Positions 25,023-34,380 of a stretch of 45,979 nt of DNA are shown in pieces. The stretch spans positions 1 through 45,979 of the forward strand of contig NZ_JAQUVG010000014.1 of NCBI RefSeq assembly GCF_028693495.1. Direction: 5' to 3'. How positions within the stretch are numbered: the stretch's first letter is position 1; each line of letters begins with the position of its first letter. This stretch comes from Zoogloea sp. (lineage in GTDB: Bacteria > Pseudomonadota > Gammaproteobacteria > Burkholderiales > Rhodocyclaceae). Under the pieces are notes generated by a model that was not told the origin of the DNA, did not search any database, and saw only the letters and a list, made by a program, of their open reading frames with translations. Both the position numbers and the translations under genes were made by a program.

Positions 25023-27338
25023 TTATTTCAGGATCGGGCCCAGATGGATCAGCTGGGTCTCCCCGCTGCTGCCGTCCACGCCATCGTTGTCATTGACGAT
25101 GAGGACATCACCGCTGGCCAGGACGGCCAGCCCTTCGATCTTCTCGGGCACGACCCCCCTGGGCGCCCGCAGGTCGGGCAGGAGATCCCGGACCAGGGTC
25201 TTGCTCACAGTGTCCCCCGGGTTCTTGCCCGTCAGGTCGATACGGTAGAGGCGCTTGATGCGGGCGTCCGGCCCGCCCTGGTTATCCCGTTCCACCACCA
25301 GGAACTGGTTGTTGCCCAGGGCCGTGATGTCGGACAAGCCGACCCACCCTTTGTTGGGGGAGGCCACGGCGTCCAGCGGGTAGAACAGGAACTGCCAGTT
25401 GCGGGTGGCCAGATCGAAGACGCCGATGCGCGGCTGGCTTTCCCCTTGCCAGGCACGCTGGAAGGCGACCACGAGCTTGCCGCTGGATTCGGCGATGCCT
25501 TCAAAGCCGAAGCGGACTTGACGGGCGTTCACGTCGGCGGGCAGCAGGATGATGTCTTCGACTACGCCGCTGGCCGAGACCTTGAGGATCAGGTTGGCGG
25601 ACTTGACCGGGTAGGCACTGTCGCCGACGGTGCCCGAGCCTTCGGAGGCGATCCAGAAGCCACCGCCGGAGGCCATCGAGATCCCTTCGGGATCCAGGTT
25701 GACGCTGCCATCGGCATTGACCAGAGCCGCCAGGTCGGTAGCGTCGAAGGCGTTGTCGTCCTTGGCGGCCGGCAGCTGGGCGGCCAGGGCCGCGATCTTG
25801 CCGCTACTGTCGAGGATGCGGATTTCCCGCTTCAGGCTGGCGGGCTTGAGGCTGGTGTCGATTTCGAAGATCCGGTTGCCGCGGAAAAAGCTATCGTCGA
25901 TGGCATACACCAGCGTGCCGCTGGGGGCGGCCGCCATGCCGGAGAGGGCCGCCCAGGGGATGGGCGTGCCGTCGGCCCGGTCCACCGACTGGAGGGTCGG
26001 ATAGGCGGCGCGGGCGTTCTGGTACTGGTAGATGTTGAGCACTGAGCGCACCACGCCGGCCCGGTCGTCGTTCTCGCTGGCTGCGATCACCAGGTTGCGG
26101 GAGGGAATGGCGAGCACCCCTTCCGGCGCGACACCGGCGGGCAGCACCTGCTTGAAGGCCGGGGTGTTCTTCTTGCTCATGTCGTACACCGCCACCACGC
26201 TGGAGCGTTCGGACGCGACGAAGAGATAGTCTGTCCCCTCGAAGCGGCCGAAGGCAGCATTCTCGGGTTCATTGCCCTTGGCATCGGAGCGCTTGTCGTT
26301 GTAGTGGCCGATCCGTGCCATCAGGTGTTCCAGTGTGTTACCGGAATCGTAGGCCACCGTGCCGTCGGTGTTGAAGATCGAGAAGCCCCGGCTGCCGCCG
26401 TTCAGATCGCCTTCGTTGGCGGTCACGAACTGGTCCCGGGAGATCCAGGTCACCCCGTCCGGCTCCCGCAGGCGGGCGTTCATCACTTCGCTGAAGCTGA
26501 TCTGGTTGGGGCGCGGTGCGTCGGTCAGGTCCACCCGATCCAGCGTGACGCTGCCAGCGCTGAAATGTCGGGTGACCTTGCCCGAAGCGAGGTCCACCAG
26601 CGCAATGTGGTTGTTTTCCTGCAGGGTGACGACGGCGACATTGTCGTCGTTGATGGAGACGTATTCCGGCTCCGGATCGCCTGGATAAAGGCTGGCGAGG
26701 CCGGTCAGGGCGACGCTGCGGGTTTTCCAGGTGGCGGGCGCACCTGCCACGTCGATGATCATCAGGCTCCCCGCCGGAGACTGGGGCGGTGCGCCGTTGC
26801 CCAGGGTCTCGTCCCGTTCGTTCTCGATCACCACGGCCACGTACTTGCCGTCCTTGCTGCGAGCAACCGAATCGGGCTGGCCCCCCAGGGCGATTTCAGC
26901 CACCTTCTCGCGGCGGGCGATGTCCACCACGACCAGTTTTCCGGATACGTTCACGTAATCGGTGCGGGTGTTGACGGCGACCAGGGCGTAGCTCCCCAGC
27001 ACGGTGACGGACGTGGGCTCTCCGCCCATGGGCAGGGCCCCCAGGGCCTTGGGGTTGGCCGGATCGGCAATATCCACGAAGCCCGCTTCACCCTTCAGGC
27101 TGTTGCTGTAGATCAGGGTCATGCCGTCTTCGCTGGCAGCAACGATCTCGGCGGCGGTGGGGGTGCTGTCCTCGCAGGAGGAGCCCACCTGGTCGCACAC
27201 CGGGAAGCTGGCGGTACGGTTGAAGAACTTGTTGTCATTGCTGACAGAGGCCGCCGGGCCGTCGTTGTCGGAGCCGCAACCGGTCAGGAGTCCGGTGGTA
27301 ATCAGGCCGATGGCCAGGGCGAGCGTGGTTTTTTTCAT
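25023..27338 (-). CDS. Phytase-like esterase lipoprotein (esterase-like activity of phytase family)
   Basis: A 771-aa exported lipoprotein. The signal peptide ends in LLTGC (C21). The N-terminal half holds beta-propeller-like YVTN-style repeats (e.g. VVVDIARREKVAEIALGGQPDSV, cited in part). The C-terminal half matches the phytase-like esterase family, with DPEGISMASGGGFWIASEGSG, FGFEGIAESSGKLVVAFQRAW and VPEKIEGLAVLASGDVLIVNDNDG (all cited in part). It is presumed to be a periplasmic or outer-membrane phosphoester-related hydrolase, but activity is not established for most members. The ATG at 27338 is chosen because it begins the signal peptide; an in-frame ATG at 27359 adds only 7 unlikely residues. 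Confidence 0.85.
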   Translation of the reverse strand: MKKTTLALAIGLITTGLLTGCGSDNDGPAASVSNDNKFFNRTASFPVCDQVGSSCEDSTPTAAEIVAASEDGMTLIYSNSLKGEAGFVDIADPANPKALGALPMGGEPTSVTVLGSYALVAVNTRTDYVNVSGKLVVVDIARREKVAEIALGGQPDSVARSKDGKYVAVVIENERDETLGNGAPPQSPAGSLMIIDVAGAPATWKTRSVALTGLASLYPGDPEPEYVSINDDNVAVVTLQENNHIALVDLASGKVTRHFSAGSVTLDRVDLTDAPRPNQISFSEVMNARLREPDGVTWISRDQFVTANEGDLNGGSRGFSIFNTDGTVAYDSGNTLEHLMARIGHYNDKRSDAKGNEPENAAFGRFEGTDYLFVASERSSVVAVYDMSKKNTPAFKQVLPAGVAPEGVLAIPSRNLVIAASENDDRAGVVRSVLNIYQYQNARAAYPTLQSVDRADGTPIPWAALSGMAAAPSGTLVYAIDDSFFRGNRIFEIDTSLKPASLKREIRILDSSGKIAALAAQLPAAKDDNAFDATDLAALVNADGSVNLDPEGISMASGGGFWIASEGSGTVGDSAYPVKSANLILKVSASGVVEDIILLPADVNARQVRFGFEGIAESSGKLVVAFQRAWQGESQPRIGVFDLATRNWQFLFYPLDAVASPNKGWVGLSDITALGNNQFLVVERDNQGGPDARIKRLYRIDLTGKNPGDTVSKTLVRDLLPDLRAPRGVVPEKIEGLAVLASGDVLIVNDNDGVDGSSGETQLIHLGPILK

Positions 27339-27444
27339 GGTCTGAGCTTTGGTATGCAAAGCCCGAAAGCCTATTCCAGGCTCATGAAGGTCTCTTTACG
27401 GTTTCATTTCCAGTGCTCGGGAGATTGAGGGCGCACCGAGAGGC

Positions 27445-27473
27445 TTGATTGGGTATATGTAATTTTGTACAGT
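27445..27473 (+). promoter_or_regulatory. Promoter with LexA-like palindrome
   Basis: A -35 TTGATT (27445-27450) and a -10 TACAGT (27468-27473) are 17 bases apart, about 30 bases before the ATG at 27502. Overlapping spacer and -10, ATGT-N8-ACAG (27457-27472) differs from CTGT-N8-ACAG by one base. This could be a weak SOS box; chance is also possible. Confidence 0.4.
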
Positions 27474-27501
27474 TATTCTTGTTTAGAGCCGGATCTGACC
27501 C

Positions 27502-28170
27502 ATGAACGTCCAGATGAGTTTTGATTTTCCCGAGGGGGCCGGAGTGCCTGCCGGTCTTCCCTCGACCGCCATCCGCCGGACGGCCCGCACGAAGCCTTCC
27601 GAGCTTGCTCCGCCGGACTGTTCCCAACTGCCTCTGGTCGTGTCCCCGGTCCGCACACCGGCCAGGCCACGACCCGGGCTCCGCTCCATTCCGCAGGTGG
27701 AGTCCCGAACCCAGGGTCTGCACTCTTCCCGGGCCTGGTCGGATGGCTCGCGGCATGTCCGCATACTGCGCAGTGAATCCGGAGACTGGGCTGCGGAAGT
27801 GTGGCGGGAGGAGGACCGGGAGCACGTCCTGATGCTTCCCTGGCCATACGACGACGACAGCCTGGCTCCCCGCCCCCTGGATGCCGAGGCCTTCCAGGGC
27901 CTGGTGCGCGAGGCGGACAGGCAGTGGGCGCTGCAGGCCCGGCAGCTGCAGGCACGTCTGCATCAGCGTCTGACGATTCCCCGGGGCAACAAGGTGCTCA
28001 CCGTCACTCTGGACATCGTGCCCGACGAATTTGAACCGCATGCCCTGCTCTCTGCCGTGGATGACGGCGGTGAGGTCCTGGCCCGGGAGCAGGTGGGCCC
28101 CGACTTCCGCCTGACCGCAGCCACTGCCCGGGCCTGGGTCGAGAAGGCCGGCTCGGGCGATGTCGGATGA
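27502..28170 (+). CDS. Protein of unknown function
   Basis: A 222-aa soluble protein. The first 95 residues are Pro/Arg/Ser-rich and probably disordered; the rest (about 75-215) is a compact domain with WSDGSRHVRILRSESGDWAAEVW and a long helix of Gln/Arg/Leu (READRQWALQARQLQARLHQ). Residues 4-9, QMSFDF, resemble a beta-clamp-binding hexapeptide (Q-hydrophobic-x-hydrophobic-x-hydrophobic), but this is weak. The family is not recognised. The upstream promoter overlaps a LexA-like palindrome, which would fit a DNA-damage link, unproven. Confidence 0.55.
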   Translation: MNVQMSFDFPEGAGVPAGLPSTAIRRTARTKPSELAPPDCSQLPLVVSPVRTPARPRPGLRSIPQVESRTQGLHSSRAWSDGSRHVRILRSESGDWAAEVWREEDREHVLMLPWPYDDDSLAPRPLDAEAFQGLVREADRQWALQARQLQARLHQRLTIPRGNKVLTVTLDIVPDEFEPHALLSAVDDGGEVLAREQVGPDFRLTAATARAWVEKAGSGDVG

Positions 28171-28232
28171 CTTCAGGGCTCCTTCAGGAAGTGCCTGCCC
28201 AGCGTCACGGACCTGCTGGAGGGGCGGTCAGG

Positions 28233-28877
28233 TCACTTCAGGGCCAGCAGTTCCATCAGCATGGCCTTGTGGGCTTGCCGGGCCTGATTCATTTCGGCGG
28301 CGCTGAAACTGTTGAAGCTGAGCTGCTGGATCAGGGTGTGCACCATGGGTGAGCTGACCAGCCAGGGGTACTGACGCAGAGGGCCATCCCGACACAGTCC
28401 CCGATCGATGCAGATCCGCAGCAGGGTGGAGATCCTGTCGTTCACCTGGCCAAGTACGTTCTGGCGCCATTGTCGGACGATGTCTGGCAGGCGATGACCT
28501 TCTGACAGCATCAGGCGGGTGGTTGCCCGCACTTTCGGATCGTCCAGGGGGGCGTGGATGGCGGCCACAAGCCGGTCAACCAGGGTTGGCAGGTCCGGGT
28601 CGCCTTCCAGAAGGGCCTCCAGATCAATGCTGGGGGTTTGCAGGGAATGTTTAAGCAGGGCTTCGAAAACCTGATCCTTCCCCGAAAAATGGGCGTAAAA
28701 ACCACTCTTGGAGAGTCCTGCCCGGGTGGCGATGTCGTCCACCCGGGTGGCGCTGTAGCCCTGGTTGGAAAACTCCGTAAGGGCAGCGTCGAGAATCAGG
28801 GGAATCCGTGTGTCGGGCGTGAGGCGCTTGCGGCGCGGCGGCTGAGGGACGGAAAGTACTTCTGGTTTTGGATCCAT
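28233..28877 (-). CDS. TetR-family repressor of the export operon
   Basis: A 214-aa TetR/AcrR-type regulator. The HTH lies at about residues 20-75, with ILDAALTEFSNQGYSATRVDDIA and GLSKSGFYAHFSGKDQVFEALL (cited in part). The ligand domain lies beyond about 90. The ATG at 28877 is chosen; the open frame runs on upstream only as a shadow of the efflux gene. It is divergent from the four-gene exporter operon that starts at 29076, and a palindrome at 28975 lies between. It probably represses that operon and itself until a toxic ligand binds. Confidence 0.9.
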   Translation of the reverse strand: MDPKPEVLSVPQPPRRKRLTPDTRIPLILDAALTEFSNQGYSATRVDDIATRAGLSKSGFYAHFSGKDQVFEALLKHSLQTPSIDLEALLEGDPDLPTLVDRLVAAIHAPLDDPKVRATTRLMLSEGHRLPDIVRQWRQNVLGQVNDRISTLLRICIDRGLCRDGPLRQYPWLVSSPMVHTLIQQLSFNSFSAAEMNQARQAHKAMLMELLALK

Positions 28878-28974
28878 CAGACTCGTAGGATGGTTTCGTT
28901 GAGGGTTTAGGTGACTAAAGATAACTGAAACCCAACTGGCCGTGCGGGCCGTTTGAGAGAGTGTTAATCTAACG

Positions 28975-28988
28975 ACCGATTGGTCGGT
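28975..28988. promoter_or_regulatory. Candidate TetR operator
   Basis: ACCGATTGGTCGGT is an inverted repeat (ACCGA...TCGGT) midway between the divergent TetR (28877) and exporter (29076) starts. This is where a TetR repressor of the operon would bind. The assignment is from position and symmetry. Confidence 0.55.
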
Positions 28989-29075
28989 AATCCGGGCGCC
29001 CAGGCACCTTGCCGCTGCCGGATTACTTCCGGATTGTGCTCCCTCCCGGGGGTGGATCACGAAGGAGTTGCCGCC

Positions 29076-30578
29076 ATGCTTGAACCGTTGGCCATGCCCT
29101 GGCGCAAGCGTCTCGTGCCGCTGGCTGGCCTGCTGCTTTCTGCCTGCATCAATCTGGCCCCTCCCTTCGAGCGCCCTGCCCTGCCGGTGCCGGAGCGCTA
29201 CCCTCCGCGTGCTGAGGCGGAGGATCAGGGGAGCGCCCCTGCGACCTTGTGCTGGCAGGGTTTTCTTCGCGAACCGGATCTGGTGCGTCTGGTGGAACAG
29301 GCCCTGATCCACAACCTGGATCTCAAGGCGGCAGCGCTGCGCGTCAGCGAGGCCCAGGCGGCCTTCGGCATCCAGAGGGCCGAGCGCTTTCCTTCCCTGG
29401 CACTGGGAGTGGACCTGTCCCGCAGCCGGACTCCCGCCGACTTGAGCGTGACGGGACGTCCCAACCTGGCCAGTCGTGAGCAGATCGGTGTCAGCCTGGC
29501 CAGCTGGGAGCTGGATTTCTGGGGGCGGGTGGCCAACCTGGAAAGCGCTGCCCTGGCGTCCTATCTGGCCACGGATGCCGCCCGGCAGGCATTTCGCCTC
29601 ACTTTGATCAATCAGGTCATCCAGGGCTACCTGGCGCTGGGCGAACTGGATGAGCGTCTTGCCCTGGCCCGGCGCAGCGAAGCCAGCCGGGCGGATTCCC
29701 TCAGGATCTTCCGGCGGCGGGTCGAGCTGGGGGCGACCTCCAGGCTGGAGCTGACCCAGGTGGAGATTCTCTGGCAGCAGGCTCATACCCTGGTGGCCCA
29801 GCTTGAGCAGGCCAGGGCCGTCCAGGCCCAGGCGCTGGGCTTGCTTGCGGGCGGAGATGCGGCTCACCTGCCCGCCGCCCGGGTAGATCCGGCGGTATTC
29901 AGCGGGGTGGCGTTACGGGTGGGCTTACCCTCCGAGCTGTTGATGGCTCGTCCGGACGTGATGGCTGCCGAGCACCGGCTGCGCGCTGCCGGTGCCAGCA
30001 TTGGCGCGGCCCGGGCGGCCTTCTTCCCTCGAATTGCCCTGACGGCGTCGGCAGGAACGGCCAGTGCGGAGCTTGATGGCCTGTTCAAGGGCGGCAGCAG
30101 CGTGTGGAGCTTTTCTCCGGGGATTTCCCTGCCGCTCCTGGATGGCGGCCGGCGCGAGGCCGCGCTGGAGCTGGCCCGGGTGCGGCAGGCGCAGGGGGTG
30201 GTGGAGTACCAGAAGACCCTGCAGGGTGCCTTCCGGGAGGTGGCCGACGGTCTGGCTGCCATCCAGTGGTTGACGGTGCAGCTGGCGACCCTGAACGGCT
30301 CCCTTGCCGTGCAGACCGAGCGTACCCGTCTGGCCCGCCTGCGCTACGAGAGCGGTGCCGCCCGTTATCTGGAGGTGCTGGATGCGGAGCGGGACCGCTT
30401 GGCCGTCGAACAGCAGCACGTTCAGGTTCGCCGTGCCTTGCTGAGTGCCCGGGTGACACTTTATGTGGCCCTCGGGGGCGGCAGTCTCCACGAGGTGCCT
30501 GCCGCCTGTGGAGCGTTGCCCTGCGACCCATGCCCATTGAAGTCTCCGGGGAAAGATCATGAAGCCCATCGCCCATAA
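29076..30578 (+). CDS. OprM/NodT-type outer membrane efflux lipoprotein
   Basis: A 500-aa RND/ABC outer membrane channel of the NodT family. A lipobox-like LSAC (C24) follows a short hydrophobic signal. Two structural repeats of the TolC fold are visible: NLDLKAAALRVSEAQAAF and LGAGVSLASWELDFWGRV-like motifs, then MARPDVMAAEHRLRAAGASIGAARAAFFP, the hallmark of the family (all cited in part). The ATG at 29076 has AAGGAG 8 bases upstream. It heads the exporter operon; its stop overlaps the HlyD start by 20 bases. Repression by TetR is likely. Confidence 0.9.
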   Translation: MLEPLAMPWRKRLVPLAGLLLSACINLAPPFERPALPVPERYPPRAEAEDQGSAPATLCWQGFLREPDLVRLVEQALIHNLDLKAAALRVSEAQAAFGIQRAERFPSLALGVDLSRSRTPADLSVTGRPNLASREQIGVSLASWELDFWGRVANLESAALASYLATDAARQAFRLTLINQVIQGYLALGELDERLALARRSEASRADSLRIFRRRVELGATSRLELTQVEILWQQAHTLVAQLEQARAVQAQALGLLAGGDAAHLPAARVDPAVFSGVALRVGLPSELLMARPDVMAAEHRLRAAGASIGAARAAFFPRIALTASAGTASAELDGLFKGGSSVWSFSPGISLPLLDGGRREAALELARVRQAQGVVEYQKTLQGAFREVADGLAAIQWLTVQLATLNGSLAVQTERTRLARLRYESGAARYLEVLDAERDRLAVEQQHVQVRRALLSARVTLYVALGGGSLHEVPAACGALPCDPCPLKSPGKDHEAHRP

Positions 30579-31632
30579 ATTTGTTTCCCTTGCCGTGGTT
30601 CTGACCCTGCTGGGGGGAGGTTTCCAGGCCTGGGTTTACCTGCGGGGCAACGCCGGGCAGGAGGGCCTCGTCAGTGGCAATGGACGCATCGAGGCCACCG
30701 AGGTGGATGTGGCCACCAAGATGGCTGGCCGGGTGGACCAGATCCTGGTGCGGGAGGGGGATTTCGTGCGGACTGGACAGCCCCTGGCCCGGATGCAGGT
30801 GCAGAGTCTGCAGGCCCAGCGGGATGAGGCCGAGGCCCGCTATCAGCAGGCGGAGCAGGCTGTGGCGGGGGCCGAGGCGGTGGTGGTGGCGCGGCAGAGT
30901 GACCTGCAGGCTGTCCAGGCCCTGGTGCTGCAGCGGGACAGCGAGCTGGATGCGGCCCGGCGGCGCCTGGTCCGTTCTGAAACCCTGGCCAAGGAAGGGG
31001 CGTCGTCCGGGCAGGAACTGGATGATGACCGGGCCCGGGTCCGCAGCGCTGCAGCGGCACTGGCTGCGACCCAGGCCCAGGTGGCGGCCGCCCGGGCTGC
31101 GGTGGTGGCGGCGCGAAGCCAGGTGACGGGTGCCCGCTCCACCGCCGTGGCGGCCAAGGCCACGGTGGCACGCATTGAGGTGGACCTGGCGGACAGCGTG
31201 CTGACTGCGCCCCGGGACGGCCGGATCCAGTACCGGGTCGTCCAGCCCGGGGAGGTGATTGGCGCCGGGGGCAAGGTGCTCAATCTGGTGGACCTGGGGG
31301 ATGTGTACATGACCTTTTTCCTGCCCGAGACGGTTGCCGGGCGGGTGGCGTTGGGCAGCGAGGTCCGGATCGTCCTGGACGCTGCGCCCGGATATGTCAT
31401 TCCCGCCCAGATCAGTTTCGTCGCCAGCACGGCCCAGTTCACGCCCAAGACGGTGGAGACGGCCAGCGAGCGTCAGAAGCTCATGTTCCGGGTCAAGGCG
31501 CGGGTCGCGCCGGAATTGCTGGCCCGTTACCAAGATCAGGTGAAGACCGGTCTGCCCGGTGTTGCCTGGGTCCGCACCGACCCCCAGGGGGAATGGCCTG
31601 CCCGCCTGCAGTCCGGGAAGGTCCGGCCATGA
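30559..31632 (+). CDS. yhiI: HlyD-family membrane fusion protein (YhiI-like)
   Basis: A 357-aa periplasmic adaptor. An N-terminal membrane anchor (about 8-28) precedes a biotinyl-lipoyl half ([29 protein letters not shown], cited in part) and a long coiled-coil region rich in Ala/Gln/Arg (about 80-200). The second lipoyl half ([22 protein letters not shown]) and a beta-barrel follow. It connects the inner-membrane ABC parts to the outer channel. It overlaps the OprM gene by 20 bases and the ABC gene by 4, so the four proteins are made together. The symbol follows the E. coli yhiI-rbbA-yhhJ order and is by analogy. Confidence 0.9.
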   Translation: MKPIAHKFVSLAVVLTLLGGGFQAWVYLRGNAGQEGLVSGNGRIEATEVDVATKMAGRVDQILVREGDFVRTGQPLARMQVQSLQAQRDEAEARYQQAEQAVAGAEAVVVARQSDLQAVQALVLQRDSELDAARRRLVRSETLAKEGASSGQELDDDRARVRSAAAALAATQAQVAAARAAVVAARSQVTGARSTAVAAKATVARIEVDLADSVLTAPRDGRIQYRVVQPGEVIGAGGKVLNLVDLGDVYMTFFLPETVAGRVALGSEVRIVLDAAPGYVIPAQISFVASTAQFTPKTVETASERQKLMFRVKARVAPELLARYQDQVKTGLPGVAWVRTDPQGEWPARLQSGKVRP

Positions 31633-34379
31633 AGGACGGTCCTCCCCCGGTCCTGCGCTTGACGGAGGTTTCCCTGCGTTATGGCGCCGTGGTGGCCCTG
31701 GACGGGATTACGCTGGGGGTGCCTGCAGGGCGCATGGTGGGTTTGATCGGTCCGGATGGCGTGGGTAAATCCAGCCTGCTGGCGCTGGCCTCGGGCGCGC
31801 GGGTGATCCAGCAGGGCGAAGTGGAGACCCTGGGAGGAAACATGGCGCACCGGAGCCACCGGGAGGCGGTGTGCCCCCGGATTGCCTACATGCCCCAGGG
31901 GCTCGGGCGTAACCTCTATCCGACCCTTTCCGTCGAGGAGAACCTGCAGTTTTTTGCCCGCCTGTTTGGCCACGCCACCGCCGAGCGCCGCCGCCGGATC
32001 GACAGCCTGACCTGGAGCACCGGACTCCTGCCCTTTCTGGACCGTCCGGTGGGCAAGCTCTCGGGAGGCATGAAGCAGAAGCTGGGCCTGTGCTGTGCGC
32101 TGATCCACGACCCGGATCTGCTCATCCTTGATGAGCCCACCACGGGCGTGGATCCCCTGGCCCGGGCCCAGTTCTGGGAGCTGATCGCGCGGATTCGCGC
32201 CGACCGTCCTGGCATGAGCGTGATCGTGGCGACCGCCTACATGGACGAGGCGCAGCGCTTCGACTGGCTGGTGGCCATGGACGAGGGGCGGGTGCTGGCG
32301 ACCGGTCATCCGGACGAGCTGATGGCCCTCACCGCCACGAGGACCCTGGAGGCCGCATTCATTGCCCTCCTGCCGGAGGCCAAGCGCCGCCAGCATCAGC
32401 CGGTGGACATTCCTCCTCTGGCGGGGGGAGACGAGGACGATGTCGCCATCGAAGCCAGGGGCCTGACCATGCGGTTTGGGGATTTCACGGCGGTGGACCG
32501 GGCGAGCTTCCGGATCCGTCGGGGGGAGATCTTCGGCTTCCTCGGCTCCAACGGGTGTGGCAAATCCACCACCATGAAGATGCTCACGGGGCTTCTGCCG
32601 GCCAGTGAGGGTGAAGCCTGGCTGTTTGGTCAGCCGGTGGACCCCAGGGACATGGCGACCCGCCGGCGGGTGGGTTACATGTCCCAGTCCTTTTCCCTGT
32701 ATGGCGAGCTGACGGTGCGGCAAAACCTGGTGCTCCATGCCCGCCTGTTCCATGTGCCCGAGGCCCAGGTGGCGGCCCGGGTGGACGAAATGGTGGCGCG
32801 CTTCGGCCTTGCCGAGGTGCTGGATGTCCTCCCGGAAAAACTCCCTCTGGGGATCCGCCAGCGCCTCTCTCTGGCGGTGGCGATGGTCCACAAGCCCGAG
32901 TTGCTGATCCTCGACGAGCCCACCTCCGGTGTGGACCCCATTGCCCGGGACAACTTCTGGCGGCTGATGATCGAACTGGCCCGGCGGGATCGGGTGACCA
33001 TCTTCATCTCCACCCACTTCATGAACGAGGCCGAGCGTTGCGACCGGATGTCCATGATGCATGCGGGTCGGGTGCTCGACAGTGACCGTCCTGCTGCGCT
33101 GGTGGCACGGCGGGGCAAGGCGACCCTGGAAGAGGCCTTCATTGATTATCTGCGTGAGGCGGAAGGCGCACGGGAGGAGCGCGCGCCGGCCCCTCACGCC
33201 GTGGCGGGCGCAGGTCCGGCAGGGGCGAAGCCCGAGGGCGCTGGCATCCGCATCCGTGAGAGCCTGGGGCGCATCTACAGTTATTTCTGGCGAGAGGGCC
33301 TGGAGCTCCAGCGGGATCCGGTCCGGGCAACCCTGGCGCTTGTGGGGAGCCTGGTCCTGCTGTTCGTGATGGGTTTCGGTATCTCCATGGACGTGGAGAA
33401 CCTGCGTTTCGCGGTGCTGGACCGGGACCAGACCGTCCTCAGCCGGGCTTACGGACTCAATCTCGCAGGATCCCGTTACTTTACCGAGCGCCCTCCCCTG
33501 GCGGACTACGGCGAGCTGGACCGGCGGATGCGCAGCGGCGAACTCTCCCTGGTGCTGGAGATCCCCCCCGGATTTGCCCGCGACGTGGCCCGCGGAGCGC
33601 CGGTACAGATCGGTGCATGGATTGACGGGGCCATGCCCCAGCGGGCCGAGACCGTGAAGGGCTACGTGCAGGGCATGCATCAGCAGTGGTTGCTGGAGCA
33701 GGCCCGCGCCCGGGGCATGGTCGTGTCCTCCGGCCTGGCCCGGATAGAGACCCGTTTTCGCTACAACCCGGACGTCCGCAGTCTGCCGGCCATGGTCCCG
33801 GCGGTGATTCCGCTGCTGCTGCTGATGCTCCCGGCCATGCTCACCGCCCTGGCGGTGGTGCGGGAGAAAGAGCTGGGGTCCATCATCAACCTCTATGTGA
33901 CGCCGGTGACCCGCAGCGAGTTCCTGCTGGGCAAGCAGCTGCCTTACGTGCTGCTGGCGCTGCTCAATTTCCTGCTCATGTGCCTGGTGGCGGTAAGCAT
34001 TTTCGGGGTGCCCATGACCGGCAGTTTCCCGGCCCTGGGCGTGGCGGCGGTGCTGTTCTGCGTGATCGCCACGGGAATGGGCCTGCTGGCGTCCACCGTG
34101 ACCCGGAGCCAGACCGCTGCCATGTTCCTGGCGGCCATCGGCACCATGATCCCGGCAGTCCAGTTCGCGGGGCTCCTCAATCCGGTTTCTTCCCTGGACG
34201 GGACAGGCCGCCTGTTCGGCGAGCTCTACCCGGCGAGCCACATGCTGTTGATCAGTCGGGGGGTGTTCAGCAAGGCGCTGGGATTTGCCGATCTGCAGGG
34301 GGCCTTCTGGCCCCTGGCGCTGGCCGTGCCAGTGATCCTTGGGGCCGCCATCCTGCTGCTGGACAAGCAGGAGCGCTGA
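31629..34379 (+). CDS. rbbA: RbbA-type double-ATPase/permease ABC protein
   Basis: A 916-aa protein with two ATP-binding cassettes and a C-terminal ABC-2 permease. Cassette 1: Walker [10 protein letters not shown] (41-49), signature LSGGMKQ near 143, Walker [14 protein letters not shown] near 163. Cassette 2: Walker [10 protein letters not shown] (306-314), Walker [14 protein letters not shown] near 425; its signature is replaced by LPLGIRQR, as in E. coli RbbA. The permease begins near 557. E. coli RbbA was described as ribosome-associated, while the neighbours here argue for drug or toxin export. The ATG at 31629 overlaps the HlyD stop by 4 bases; the ATG at 31593 is inside the previous gene. 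Confidence 0.9.
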   Translation: MKDGPPPVLRLTEVSLRYGAVVALDGITLGVPAGRMVGLIGPDGVGKSSLLALASGARVIQQGEVETLGGNMAHRSHREAVCPRIAYMPQGLGRNLYPTLSVEENLQFFARLFGHATAERRRRIDSLTWSTGLLPFLDRPVGKLSGGMKQKLGLCCALIHDPDLLILDEPTTGVDPLARAQFWELIARIRADRPGMSVIVATAYMDEAQRFDWLVAMDEGRVLATGHPDELMALTATRTLEAAFIALLPEAKRRQHQPVDIPPLAGGDEDDVAIEARGLTMRFGDFTAVDRASFRIRRGEIFGFLGSNGCGKSTTMKMLTGLLPASEGEAWLFGQPVDPRDMATRRRVGYMSQSFSLYGELTVRQNLVLHARLFHVPEAQVAARVDEMVARFGLAEVLDVLPEKLPLGIRQRLSLAVAMVHKPELLILDEPTSGVDPIARDNFWRLMIELARRDRVTIFISTHFMNEAERCDRMSMMHAGRVLDSDRPAALVARRGKATLEEAFIDYLREAEGAREERAPAPHAVAGAGPAGAKPEGAGIRIRESLGRIYSYFWREGLELQRDPVRATLALVGSLVLLFVMGFGISMDVENLRFAVLDRDQTVLSRAYGLNLAGSRYFTERPPLADYGELDRRMRSGELSLVLEIPPGFARDVARGAPVQIGAWIDGAMPQRAETVKGYVQGMHQQWLLEQARARGMVVSSGLARIETRFRYNPDVRSLPAMVPAVIPLLLLMLPAMLTALAVVREKELGSIINLYVTPVTRSEFLLGKQLPYVLLALLNFLLMCLVAVSIFGVPMTGSFPALGVAAVLFCVIATGMGLLASTVTRSQTAAMFLAAIGTMIPAVQFAGLLNPVSSLDGTGRLFGELYPASHMLLISRGVFSKALGFADLQGAFWPLALAVPVILGAAILLLDKQER

Positions 34380-34380
34380 C

